DNA of 64,000 nt from positions 46,673 to 110,672 of the forward strand of contig NZ_JAVBXR010000117.1 in NCBI RefSeq assembly GCF_030824455.1, read 5' to 3'. Of the stretch, positions 1-12,213 are shown piece after piece. Position 1 is the stretch's first letter. Every line of letters begins with the position of its first letter. The notes under the pieces are model-generated. The model had not been told where the DNA came from, made no database searches, and saw nothing but the letters and a program-made list of their open reading frames with translations. The stretch comes from Desulfobulbus sp. GTDB lineage: Bacteria; Desulfobacterota; Desulfobulbia; Desulfobulbales; Desulfobulbaceae. The translations under genes were made by a program, and so were the position numbers.

Positions 1-1402
1 TCCGATTGTGGTCAACGATTTTCAGGCCGCCGACCCATTAAAACGGGGGTACCCGGAAGGTCACGTTCCCCTGCGCAGATATATGACGGCGCCGATATTC
101 AGCGAAGAACGGATTGTCTGTGTCATCGGCCTGGCAAACAAGGAGACCGAGTACGATCAAACCGATGTGCTGCAGACTTCCCTGCTGATGGAAACCGTGT
201 GGAATATTGCCGAGCGTAAACGGGTGGAGGAAGAACAGAGGCGGCTGCAGACGCAGCTCAACCATGCCCAGAAGATGGAGGCCATTGGCGCCTTGGCAGG
301 CGGCATCGCCCATGATTTCAACAACATTCTCAGCGCGGTTCTCGGCTATGCCGAGATGGCCAGAGACGACAGCCCGCGCAATTCAATGGCCGCCAAGGGC
401 ATGGAACGAGTTCTGGAAGCAGGCGGCCGGGCTGCGGCCCTGGTCAAACAGATCCTTGCCTTCAGCCGCGAGGGGAAAAGCGAACGCATCCCGGTCGATC
501 CCGGCAGCATACTCAAGGAAGTGTCCACACTGCTGCGCCCCAGCCTGCCTTCCACCATCACCATTCAACAAAAAACCGCCGCCACCCGAGCCATTCTCGC
601 CGATCCAACCCAGATGCACCAGATTCTCATGAATCTCTGCACCAACGCCTTCCACGCCATGGAGCAGACTGGCGGCGCCTTGGAAATCGCCATCGAGCAG
701 GTGACCCTGTCGGCAGCCGATCTCAGCCGGCAGCCAAGCATCGCGCCCGGAGATTTTGTGATGCTCTCGGTGTCCGACACCGGTCCGGGCATTGCGCCGG
801 AAATCCGCGACCGGATTTTTGAGCCTTACTTCACCACCAAGGGAGTCGGCCAGGGCACCGGGTTGGGCCTTTCCATTGTCCACGGCATCGTCACGGAATA
901 CGGAGGCTTCATTACCTGCGAGAGCGATGCGGGCAAGGGCTCGATCTTCCGAGTCTTTATCCCGACCATCAACGACCTGGCCAGCCTTGAACACCAGCCA
1001 GCCGAGCCGGTCCCGTCCGGCAGGGAGCACATCCTCTTGGTGGACGACGAACAGCTCCTTGCCGAAATGGGCCAGTCCATGCTCGAACGGCTCGGCTACG
1101 AGGTGACCGTCCACGCCAGCAGCGCCGACGCCTTGGCCGATTTCCAGAGGTATCCGAACCGGTTCGATGCGCTGATCACCGATCAGACCATGCCGGGCAT
1201 GACCGGCCTTGCACTTGCCCGGCGGATACTGCACCTCCGTCCCGACCTGCCGATCATCCTCTGCACCGGATATAGCAGGCTTGTCGACGAGGATCAGGTC
1301 CGGAGTTGCGGCATCAGAGGATTTGTCATGAAACCATTCTCCATAAAAGAGGTGGCCGCCCTGCTCAGGACAGTGTTGGACACCAGCGACGATGCGGCCT
1401 AA
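1..1402 (+). CDS. Hybrid sensor histidine kinase (GAF-HisKA-HATPase-REC), 5' end outside window
   Basis: The frame is open from the first codon of the window, so the true start lies upstream. The first ~70 codons are the C-terminal half of a GAF domain; the same segment (RG-PEGH, then a V-GLANKE-like strand) occurs complete in the kinase at 16765-21516. A dimerisation/phosphoacceptor helix follows with the H-box [11 protein letters not shown], then an HATPase domain with N-box ([15 protein letters not shown]), DTGPGIAP and GTGLGLSI boxes. A C-terminal receiver carries VDDE and the acceptor Asp in LITDQTMPG. No membrane segment is visible in the part present. It is a soluble sensor kinase that can pass phosphate to its own receiver. 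Its stop lies inside the start of the following decayed kinase gene (11-base overlap). The domain call is certain; the ligand is unknown. Confidence 0.93.
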   Translation, partial: PIVVNDFQAADPLKRGYPEGHVPLRRYMTAPIFSEERIVCVIGLANKETEYDQTDVLQTSLLMETVWNIAERKRVEEEQRRLQTQLNHAQKMEAIGALAGGIAHDFNNILSAVLGYAEMARDDSPRNSMAAKGMERVLEAGGRAAALVKQILAFSREGKSERIPVDPGSILKEVSTLLRPSLPSTITIQQKTAATRAILADPTQMHQILMNLCTNAFHAMEQTGGALEIAIEQVTLSAADLSRQPSIAPGDFVMLSVSDTGPGIAPEIRDRIFEPYFTTKGVGQGTGLGLSIVHGIVTEYGGFITCESDAGKGSIFRVFIPTINDLASLEHQPAEPVPSGREHILLVDDEQLLAEMGQSMLERLGYEVTVHASSADALADFQRYPNRFDALITDQTMPGMTGLALARRILHLRPDLPIILCTGYSRLVDEDQVRSCGIRGFVMKPFSIKEVAALLRTVLDTSDDAA

Positions 1403-1897
1403 TCTCGACCAGCTGGCCCAGCTCAGACAGACGCGGCAGGATCTGCTGGCCATCATCAACGCCTCGCCCGAGGCGATCTTCCTGATGCGACCCGACGGCG
1501 CCGTCATCCTGGCCAACGAGGCCCTGGCCAGACGGGTGCGCACCCCCGTCGAGCAGCTTCCCGGCCGAGACATTTACAGCTTTCTGCTACCGTTCACCGT
1601 AGCTGACGGGCGGGACCATCTGGGAGGTGGAGACCCAAGGACGAACCTCGACCTGGCAACACCGTCTGCCTCATCCGGGTGCTGCTCCGCCATGACGACG
1701 GCAGCTACCCCCTGATGGTCGCCGAAAACGGGATCGGCCGGCCGCCGGAGCTGAATTGGACCCAAACCCGAACCCAGGGCATTACCCTGGTCCGCATGCC
1801 GGGCCAGAATCAACTCGGCGGCCGCTATACCCTGGATGGGCGGGACGGCACGGCCCTGACCCTGCACTTCACCCCTGAAACAAGGAAGCGCCCATGA
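1392..1897 (+). pseudogene. Decayed HisKA_2-type PAS histidine kinase (internal deletion and frame change)
   Basis: The first part (from ATG 1392) reads as an N-terminal helix and the start of a PAS domain (AIINASPEAIFLMRPDG, LANEALARRV, PGRDIYSFLLP). Around 1600-1660 the protein-like signal moves to another frame. There it continues as the C-terminal end of a HisKA_2-family HATPase domain: VAENGIGRPPELNW, then GITLVRMPGQNQLGGRY, ending ETRKRP. The same tail closes the intact kinases at 16765-21516 (ADNGVGLPAGFDW, LVRMLGQHQLGGRY) and 23850-26423. The rest of the PAS region, the HHRVKNN helix and most of the ATPase domain are missing, so no kinase can be made. Its last bases overlap the next gene by 4 (ATGA), exactly as in the two intact HisKA_2/REC-kinase pairs of this window. 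It was therefore probably the partner of the gene at 1894. Confidence 0.8.
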
Positions 1898-4800
1898 ACC
1901 ACGCCACGCTGCTGATCGTCGAAGACGACGGCATTCTCGCCGCCAACCTTGAGAACACCGTTCTCCGTCTGGGATACGCGGTCCTTGGCCCGGTGGCCAC
2001 CGGCGAGGAAGCGATCGCCGCCCTGGACGCCCATCAGGCCGATCTGGTGCTCATGGACATCGAACTGGCCGGCGCGCTCAACGGCATCCAGACCGCTGAA
2101 ATCATCACCCGCTCGCGGGATATTCCGATTGTCTTCCTGACCGGCTTTTCCCAGGATCGCCTGTTGGAACAGGCCAAGATTGCCGCGCCCTACGGGTATC
2201 TGATCAAACCGGTCCCGGAGCGCGAACTGGCTGCGACCCTGACCATGGCCCTGCATCGGCACGCCCTGGACCGGCAGCTCAAAGAGAGCCGCGAAGCCCT
2301 GGCGCAGAGCGAGGCCCGCTATCGCAACCTGTTTGAGCATTCGCCCCTGGGCATCTTCCGCTCCACCCTGGACGGCAAGGTCCTGTCGATGAATCCGGAG
2401 ATGGCGCGCATGCTCGGCTGCGCCTCCTCGGAGGAGGGAGTGGCGCACTTCACCGATCTGGCCCGCCAATTCTATGTCGATCCTCATCGCCGCACGCAGT
2501 TCACCGAGGCCCTGCTGGCCCGGGGAAACGTCCGGCACTTCGATTGTCAGGCCCGGAAAATAAATGGCGAACCGGTGTGGATTTCCCTCAACGCCCGTTT
2601 GGCCCCGGAAGATGAGGCCAGTCCCCACCACGGCGATCTGGTCATCGACGGCTTTGCCCTGGACATCAGCGAACGGAAATTGGCGGAACAGGGCCTGGAG
2701 GAGAGCGAGCAGCGCCATCGCACCTATCTGACCACCACCCCCTACGGGGTGTTTGCCATCGACCTCGAGAAACGGTTTGTGCAGGTCAACCCGTCCGCCT
2801 GCCGGATCACCGGCTACGCGGAGCAGGAGTTGCTAACCATGACCATCCACGACCTCTACTGTGCGGAGGATCGGGCCGAAACCGAACGCCACTTCCAGAC
2901 GGTGCTCAAGCAGGGCCAGTTTCAGGGCGAGCTGCCGTTTCGCACCAAAGACGGGGAACGCCGTTGGATGTCGCTCACCGCGTGCAAGGTGGGCCCGCAA
3001 CGGGTGGTTGGATTCTGCCACGACATCACTGAACGCTTGCGGGCGGAGGCGGCCCTGCGGGAAAGCGAAACCAATTTCCGCAATTTTTTTGCATCGATGA
3101 CCGACATGGTCCTGGTCGCCGACCTGGACGGCAAAATTGTGACCGCCAACGAGATGTGTTGCCACACCCTGAGCTACAGCGTCGATGAACTCAAGGGGTT
3201 GCCAATTGCCGACCTCCACCCCGCCGAGCAACGCCGGGAGGTGGTGATGTGCCTCTCCTCCCTGTTGCGCGGGGACTCCCGTGACTGCCGCCTGCCCCTC
3301 CGCGCCAAGAACGGCGACCTGGTGCCTGTGGTTTCACGGGCCTGGTTCGGCTCCTGGGATGGAGCGGACTGCCTCTATGCCACCTGCCGGAATTTGAGCG
3401 ACGAGCAGGAATTGGAACAGCGCTTTGAACGGTTGTTCCGCCATAATCCCGCCCTCATGGCCCTCAGCACGGCGGACGACCAGCGCTTTGTCGACGTCAA
3501 CGAAGCTTGGCTGGAGACCACCGGCTATTCCCTGGCAGAGGTCATTGGCCGGACAGCGAGTGAACTCAATCTCTTTCCCTGCCCGGAACAGCAAGAACAG
3601 GCGGCGGAGCAGTTGCGGCGACACGGGCGAATCACCAACATCGAGATGCAGATCCGCTGCAAGGACGGCGCCCTGCGCCACGGTCTCTTTTCTGGGGAAC
3701 AGATCCGCAGCCATGGCCGGTTCTCTTTCCTCACCGTGATGATCGACATCACTAAACGCAAACAGGCCGAGCAGCAACTGCGCACCACCCTGGAGCGGGT
3801 GCAGATCATTCTTTCCAGTCTGCACACCGGTATTCTGCTGATCAACAGCGAGAACCGGGTTGAATTCGTCAACCCATCCTTCTGCACCCTGTTTGATCTT
3901 GACCAAAGGCCGGAAGATCTCATCGGCCTGTCCGCCTCGGAGTTGATCCACAAAACGGAGGGGATGTTTGCCGATCCCGACAATATGGCAAACCGCATCC
4001 GAGAGCTCGTCGCCCAACAGCAGCCGGTACAAAATGAACCCATCGCCATCAAGGGGGCGCGAACCTATCTGCGCGACTTTATTCCCATCACCATCGGGCA
4101 GGCGGAACATGGCCGTCTCTGGCACCACTCTGACATCAGCGAGCGCAAACGGGCCGAGGACGCCCTGGAGAAACGGATGATCGCCCTGGTTCAGCCACTG
4201 GACAGCACCGATGATCTAGCCTTTGACGACTTGTTCAATCTGGAACAACTCCAGCGCATCCAGGATGCATTTGCCTCTGCCGCCGGCGTGGCTTCGATCA
4301 TCACCCACACCGACGGCCGGCCCATCACCAGGCCCAGCAATTTCAGCCGCCTCTGCTCCGACATTATCCGCAAGACAGACATTGGCCTGCGCAACTGCCG
4401 CCGCTCCGATAGCCTGATCGGGCAGGCCTGCATCAACGGCCCAACCGTGCAGCCCTGCCTGAGTTGCGGCCTGTGGGACGCGGGCGCCGGCATTACCGTC
4501 GGCGGCCGACACATTGCCAGCTGGCTGATTGGCCAGGTCCGCGACCAAACCCAGACCGAGGAGCGGATGCGGGTTTATGCCCGGGAGATCGGCTCCGACG
4601 AGGAGCAGTTCATCGAGGCTTTTCGCGAGGTCCCGACCATGTCGCGCGACCAGTTCGAGAAGGTCGGCCAGGCCCTTTTCACGCTTGCCAATCATCTGTC
4701 GGCCTCGGCCTACCAAAATGTGCAACAGGCACGATTCATCACCGAGCGCAAGAGGGCCGAGGCGTTGCTGCGGGAAAGCGAGGCCCGCTATCGTGAACTG

Positions 4801-6315
4801 GTGGAAAACGCCAACAGCATCATCCTGCGCATGGACAATGAGGGCAGGTTGCTCTTTTTCAACGAATACGCCCAACGCTTTTTTGGCTACCAGGCCGACG
4901 AGGTGATCGGCAAAAGCGTGATCGGCTCCATCGTGCCCGAGACCGAGTTCACCGGCAGGGATCTGCGGGGCATGATCGCTGACCTTGGCCACCGGCCCGC
5001 CCGTTATGCGACCAATGAAAACGAAAACATGCGTCGGGACGGCAGCCGCGTCTGGGTCTCGTGGACCAACAGACCACTGTACAATGCCCAGGGCGAAGTC
5101 AGCGAAATCCTCTGCGTGGGCAACGACATCACCGACCGTAAACGCGCCGAGGCGGAGACGCGGCAGTTACAGGCCCAGCTCATTCAGGCCCAGAAACTGG
5201 AGGCCATCGGCACCCTGGCCGGCGGCATCGCCCATGATTTCAACAACATCCTCGCCGCGGTCATCGGCTATGCCGACATGGCCAAGGAGAGCGTTCCCCC
5301 TGAAAGCCGCGTGGCCAAGGACCTGGAACAGATCCTCAAGGCAGGCCATCGGGCCAAAGACCTGGTGCAGCATATACTTGCCTTCAGCCGTCAGGCAGCG
5401 ACCGAGCCGGTCACTCTCTATCCGGCGCTCATCGTCGGCGAGGTAATCAAGATGCTTCGCCCCTCGCTGCCGTCCACCATTGCCATCGAGCAGCAGATCG
5501 ACAGCAAAGCCGGGCCGGTGCACATCGACCCCACCCAGTTGCACCAGATTCTGATGAACTTGTGCACCAATGCCTATCACGCCATGGAGGAGACCGGCGG
5601 CCAACTGACTCTTGGCCTCGCCACCCGCCAACTCGATGCCGAGGAGGCCAGCCTCCAGCCGCAGGCGCAGGCAGGCGCCTATGTCCAGCTCACGGTCGCC
5701 GACACCGGCTGCGGCATCGCCCCGGACGTCCGGGAACGGATCTTCGATCCCTTCTTCACCACCAAGGAAACCGGCAGGGGCACCGGCATGGGTCTTTCCA
5801 TCCTCCACGGCATCGTCGCCGGCAATGGCGGCTTCATTACCTTGGACAGCGCGCCGGGCCAGGGATCGGTGTTCCGCGTCCACCTGCCCGTGGCGCCCCC
5901 GGCGCCGGTGGTGGAAGGCGCCCAGAGCGAACCGACGCCGGTCGGCAGCGAACATATCCTGTTCGTCGACGACGAGGAAATCCTGACCACCATGACCCAA
6001 ACCATCCTCGAACGGCTCGGCTACCGGGTGACGGTGCGCACCAGCAGCCTCGAGGCCCTGACCACCTTTCACAATCAACCCGAGCAATTCGACCTGGTGA
6101 TCACCGACCAGACCATGCCGGGCATGACCGGAATGGACCTGGCCCGCCGGATGATCCAGATACGACCCGATATCCCGATCATTCTCTGCACCGGTTACAG
6201 CACCCTCATCTCGGAGGAGAAGGCTAAGGCCCACGGCATCCGTGGCTTTGCCCTCAAACCGATCACCAAGAACGACCTGGCGGTACTGATTCGCACGGTG
6301 CTCAAAACGCCCTGA
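1894..6315 (+). CDS. Large hybrid histidine kinase: REC, five PAS, PocR, PAS, HisKA, HATPase, REC
   Basis: 1473 residues. An N-terminal receiver (about 5-120; EDD, acceptor Asp55 in LVLMDIELAG) is followed by PAS-like repeats at roughly 145-265, 275-390, 400-510, 515-630 and 640-760. A PocR-type ligand-binding domain lies at about 770-935 with Cys821, 835, 846, 855 and 858. A further PAS follows at 945-1070, then the phosphoacceptor helix (His1114 in [11 protein letters not shown]), an HATPase domain and a C-terminal receiver ([10 protein letters not shown]). There are no membrane segments, so it is cytosolic. The start is supported by AAGGAA six bases upstream and by the ATGA overlap with the decayed HisKA_2 kinase. 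That kinase was presumably the donor for the N-terminal receiver. PocR domains in other proteins sense small metabolites (1,2-propanediol in PocR itself); the ligand here is unknown. Confidence 0.93.
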   Translation: MNHATLLIVEDDGILAANLENTVLRLGYAVLGPVATGEEAIAALDAHQADLVLMDIELAGALNGIQTAEIITRSRDIPIVFLTGFSQDRLLEQAKIAAPYGYLIKPVPERELAATLTMALHRHALDRQLKESREALAQSEARYRNLFEHSPLGIFRSTLDGKVLSMNPEMARMLGCASSEEGVAHFTDLARQFYVDPHRRTQFTEALLARGNVRHFDCQARKINGEPVWISLNARLAPEDEASPHHGDLVIDGFALDISERKLAEQGLEESEQRHRTYLTTTPYGVFAIDLEKRFVQVNPSACRITGYAEQELLTMTIHDLYCAEDRAETERHFQTVLKQGQFQGELPFRTKDGERRWMSLTACKVGPQRVVGFCHDITERLRAEAALRESETNFRNFFASMTDMVLVADLDGKIVTANEMCCHTLSYSVDELKGLPIADLHPAEQRREVVMCLSSLLRGDSRDCRLPLRAKNGDLVPVVSRAWFGSWDGADCLYATCRNLSDEQELEQRFERLFRHNPALMALSTADDQRFVDVNEAWLETTGYSLAEVIGRTASELNLFPCPEQQEQAAEQLRRHGRITNIEMQIRCKDGALRHGLFSGEQIRSHGRFSFLTVMIDITKRKQAEQQLRTTLERVQIILSSLHTGILLINSENRVEFVNPSFCTLFDLDQRPEDLIGLSASELIHKTEGMFADPDNMANRIRELVAQQQPVQNEPIAIKGARTYLRDFIPITIGQAEHGRLWHHSDISERKRAEDALEKRMIALVQPLDSTDDLAFDDLFNLEQLQRIQDAFASAAGVASIITHTDGRPITRPSNFSRLCSDIIRKTDIGLRNCRRSDSLIGQACINGPTVQPCLSCGLWDAGAGITVGGRHIASWLIGQVRDQTQTEERMRVYAREIGSDEEQFIEAFREVPTMSRDQFEKVGQALFTLANHLSASAYQNVQQARFITERKRAEALLRESEARYRELVENANSIILRMDNEGRLLFFNEYAQRFFGYQADEVIGKSVIGSIVPETEFTGRDLRGMIADLGHRPARYATNENENMRRDGSRVWVSWTNRPLYNAQGEVSEILCVGNDITDRKRAEAETRQLQAQLIQAQKLEAIGTLAGGIAHDFNNILAAVIGYADMAKESVPPESRVAKDLEQILKAGHRAKDLVQHILAFSRQAATEPVTLYPALIVGEVIKMLRPSLPSTIAIEQQIDSKAGPVHIDPTQLHQILMNLCTNAYHAMEETGGQLTLGLATRQLDAEEASLQPQAQAGAYVQLTVADTGCGIAPDVRERIFDPFFTTKETGRGTGMGLSILHGIVAGNGGFITLDSAPGQGSVFRVHLPVAPPAPVVEGAQSEPTPVGSEHILFVDDEEILTTMTQTILERLGYRVTVRTSSLEALTTFHNQPEQFDLVITDQTMPGMTGMDLARRMIQIRPDIPIILCTGYSTLISEEKAKAHGIRGFALKPITKNDLAVLIRTVLKTP

Positions 6316-6336
6316 GGACGGCCGCCGACATTTTAC

Positions 6337-6365
6337 TTGCCGGATCGGGCTTTTTTCCCTACGAT
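6337..6365 (+). promoter_or_regulatory. Candidate sigma-70 promoter for the CheB-CheR-PAS gene
   Basis: TTGCCG (6337-6342) and TACGAT (6360-6365) are separated by 17 bases in the 187-base gap after the hybrid kinase. A short G+C stem (CGGCCT/AGGCCG) lies further downstream in the leader. This is found by eye only; an expected false positive rate applies. Confidence 0.35.
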
Positions 6366-6502
6366 TTTGCCCGGCTCCTGCTTCAAGGAAAAACTGCAAA
6401 CAATCCGAAGGCGCCACGCCCCGAACGGCCCTCGGCCTGGGGTGAGGCCGGACTGAACGAGGCCGTTGCCTCACCTCCTCATTATGAAAGAGCGTTGTCG
6501 AT

Positions 6503-10234
<3,732 letters not shown>

Positions 10235-10325
10235 AAGAGGTCCGTTGCCGGACGCGACAGCAAAAGTGACGATTGGCCGGCGGTTGTTTTTTCAGCCGCT
10301 GATATAACGGCCAGGTGGCCCCGGA

Positions 10326-10344
10326 GCCCCCCCGCTCGGGGGGC
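10326..10344 (+). terminator. G+C-rich hairpin after the CheB-CheR-PAS gene
   Basis: GCCCCCC and GGGGGGC arms enclose a short loop, about 90 bases after the stop at 10234. The following bases (ATTCATTT) are only moderately T-rich, so this may be an imperfect intrinsic terminator or simply a stable 3' stem. It separates the CheB-CheR-PAS gene from the kinase at 10401. Confidence 0.4.
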
Positions 10345-10400
10345 ATTCATTTGCACGACCCAGAAATAAAACTAGTCTTTTCAGGCTATTAATTGACCGC

Positions 10401-12128
10401 ATGACTAAGAATAAGAAAAAACACCTCGATGATCTGCGCAGGCGGGCCGACGCTCTGCTGTCGTTGACGCCGAATTCTTCCGGCATGGCGCCGACGGATG
10501 ATGTCAATCAAATCGTCCATGAACTGCAGGTGCAACAAATTGAGCTGGAACTGCAGAACGAGGAATTACGCAGCACCCAGAGCGCCTTGGAAGAAAGCCG
10601 CGCCAAGTATATGCAACTCTATCACCACGCGCCCGTGGGGTATGTCGTGCTTGATTATTCCGGAATCATCATCCAGGTCAATGCAACCTTTGCGATGATG
10701 GTCAACCGTGATCGTCCGCAAATGTTAGGCAAGCCATTTCACGAGTTTCTCCTCAGCGAGGATCGGTCAATTTTCCTGGCTCGCGCCAAAGCTTTTTTCA
10801 AGAATCCAGTCGACAAGTATCTTGAGCTCCGGATCGGCAACGCGACAACTTCGACTCGTTATGTCAGCCTGAGGGCCACCCCTGGTCACCGCCCCGAGGA
10901 AGGTCAGTCGCCGCACCTTGAGGAACTGCTGCTGACGGTCACCGACATCTCCGACCGGAAAAGAGCGGAAGAGGCTTTGCGGGCATCGGAGCAGTTCGCT
11001 CGCTCGACCGTGGATGCCCTGGCCGCCCATATCGCCATCCTGGATGCGACCGGTCATATTGTTGCCGTCAATCGTGCCTGGAGGGATTTTGGCCGCGCCA
11101 ATCAAGCCGAGCCTGCAGCGGTCAGCGAAGGCGTCAACTACCTTGCCGTTTGCCGGGCGGTGCAAGGCCACGAAGCCGAAACTGCCGGAGTTTTTGCCGC
11201 CGGGATTCTCGCTGTTCTTAAAGGAGAGCGAGATACTTTTTCCCATGAGTATGCGTGTCACGGGCCGATGGCAAACAGGTGGTTCATTGGCCGGGTCAGC
11301 CGCTTTTCCGATGGAGAAGTGGTGCGGATAGTGGTTGCCCATGAGAACATTACCGAGCGCAGGCAGCTCGAAAACAAGAACTTGCTGCTGCAGCGACAGG
11401 TCAGCCAATTGGAGAAAGAGGAAAGCCTGGGCCGCATGGCTGGGGCGATCGCCCATCATTTCAACAATCTTTTGACTGCGGTCATAGGAAATATTGAAAT
11501 GGCTTTGGAGGATGTGCCTCGGGGGCAGGGGCTGAGCAGGATGCTGACGGCCGCTTTGAGCGGAGCAAAAAGAGCTGCGGAGATAAGCGGCAAAATGTTG
11601 ACCTATCTTGGGGTTAATTCAACAAAAAAAGAACAGCTCGATCTTAGTGTAATCTGTCGTCAGAGTCTTCCTCTGCTGCAGATGATAACGCCGAGCGGGG
11701 GAACGATGCACGCCGATTTTCCCTCCTCAGGCCCGGTGGTCTTCGCCGACCTCAGCCAGATACAAGTGCTGCTCACCAATCTGGTCCACAATGGGTGGGA
11801 AGCCTGCGAGGGAAAAGACGGTGCCCTTCATCTGGCAATAAAAACGGTCGACGCAGCAGACATTGTCGGTCAGCACCGCTTCCCCTTTGGATGGCAACCG
11901 CAAACCGAGAAATACGGCTGTCTGCTCGTCCAAGACAACGGCTGCGGGATAAAAAACGAGGATTTGAGCAAAATTTTCGAGCCGTTTTTTTCCAGCAAAT
12001 TTACCGGTCGGGGCATGGGTCTAGCCCTGGTCCTGGGTATTCTCAAGGCGCATAACAGTTGTGCAACCGTGGAAAGCAGGCCTGGGGGCGGGACAACCTT
12101 TCAGGTGTATTTTCCTGTCCAAGGCTGA
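10401..12128 (+). CDS. Soluble PAS-PAS sensor histidine kinase
   Basis: 575 residues. A basic N-terminus is followed by an amphipathic helix (HELQVQQIELELQNEELR, about 35-52) that is shared almost word for word with the kinase at 16765-21516. Two PAS regions follow (about 65-185 and 195-325), then a phosphoacceptor helix with His352 in GAIAHHFNNLL. The HATPase domain has N-box LTNLVHNGWEA, QDNGCGI and GRGMGLALV, and the protein ends there with no receiver. There is no membrane segment. The start at 10401 lacks a clear Shine-Dalgarno sequence; the N-terminal composition resembles that of the 16765-21516 kinase, which supports it. It converges with the - strand operon that ends at 12214. Partner and signal are unknown. 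Confidence 0.9.
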   Translation: MTKNKKKHLDDLRRRADALLSLTPNSSGMAPTDDVNQIVHELQVQQIELELQNEELRSTQSALEESRAKYMQLYHHAPVGYVVLDYSGIIIQVNATFAMMVNRDRPQMLGKPFHEFLLSEDRSIFLARAKAFFKNPVDKYLELRIGNATTSTRYVSLRATPGHRPEEGQSPHLEELLLTVTDISDRKRAEEALRASEQFARSTVDALAAHIAILDATGHIVAVNRAWRDFGRANQAEPAAVSEGVNYLAVCRAVQGHEAETAGVFAAGILAVLKGERDTFSHEYACHGPMANRWFIGRVSRFSDGEVVRIVVAHENITERRQLENKNLLLQRQVSQLEKEESLGRMAGAIAHHFNNLLTAVIGNIEMALEDVPRGQGLSRMLTAALSGAKRAAEISGKMLTYLGVNSTKKEQLDLSVICRQSLPLLQMITPSGGTMHADFPSSGPVVFADLSQIQVLLTNLVHNGWEACEGKDGALHLAIKTVDAADIVGQHRFPFGWQPQTEKYGCLLVQDNGCGIKNEDLSKIFEPFFSSKFTGRGMGLALVLGILKAHNSCATVESRPGGGTTFQVYFPVQG

Positions 12129-12213
12129 CCTGTTGCAGGTGAACGGAACCAGCGGATCATCCAGGAACCGCAGGCCGTCGGCTGCAAATTTCTGCAACCG
12201 ATCCAGATCGTTT

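Noticed and set aside
10235..10400. Lost kinase domain of the CheB-CheR-PAS protein in another frame
   Set aside because: None of the three frames after the stop shows H-box or ATPase motifs.
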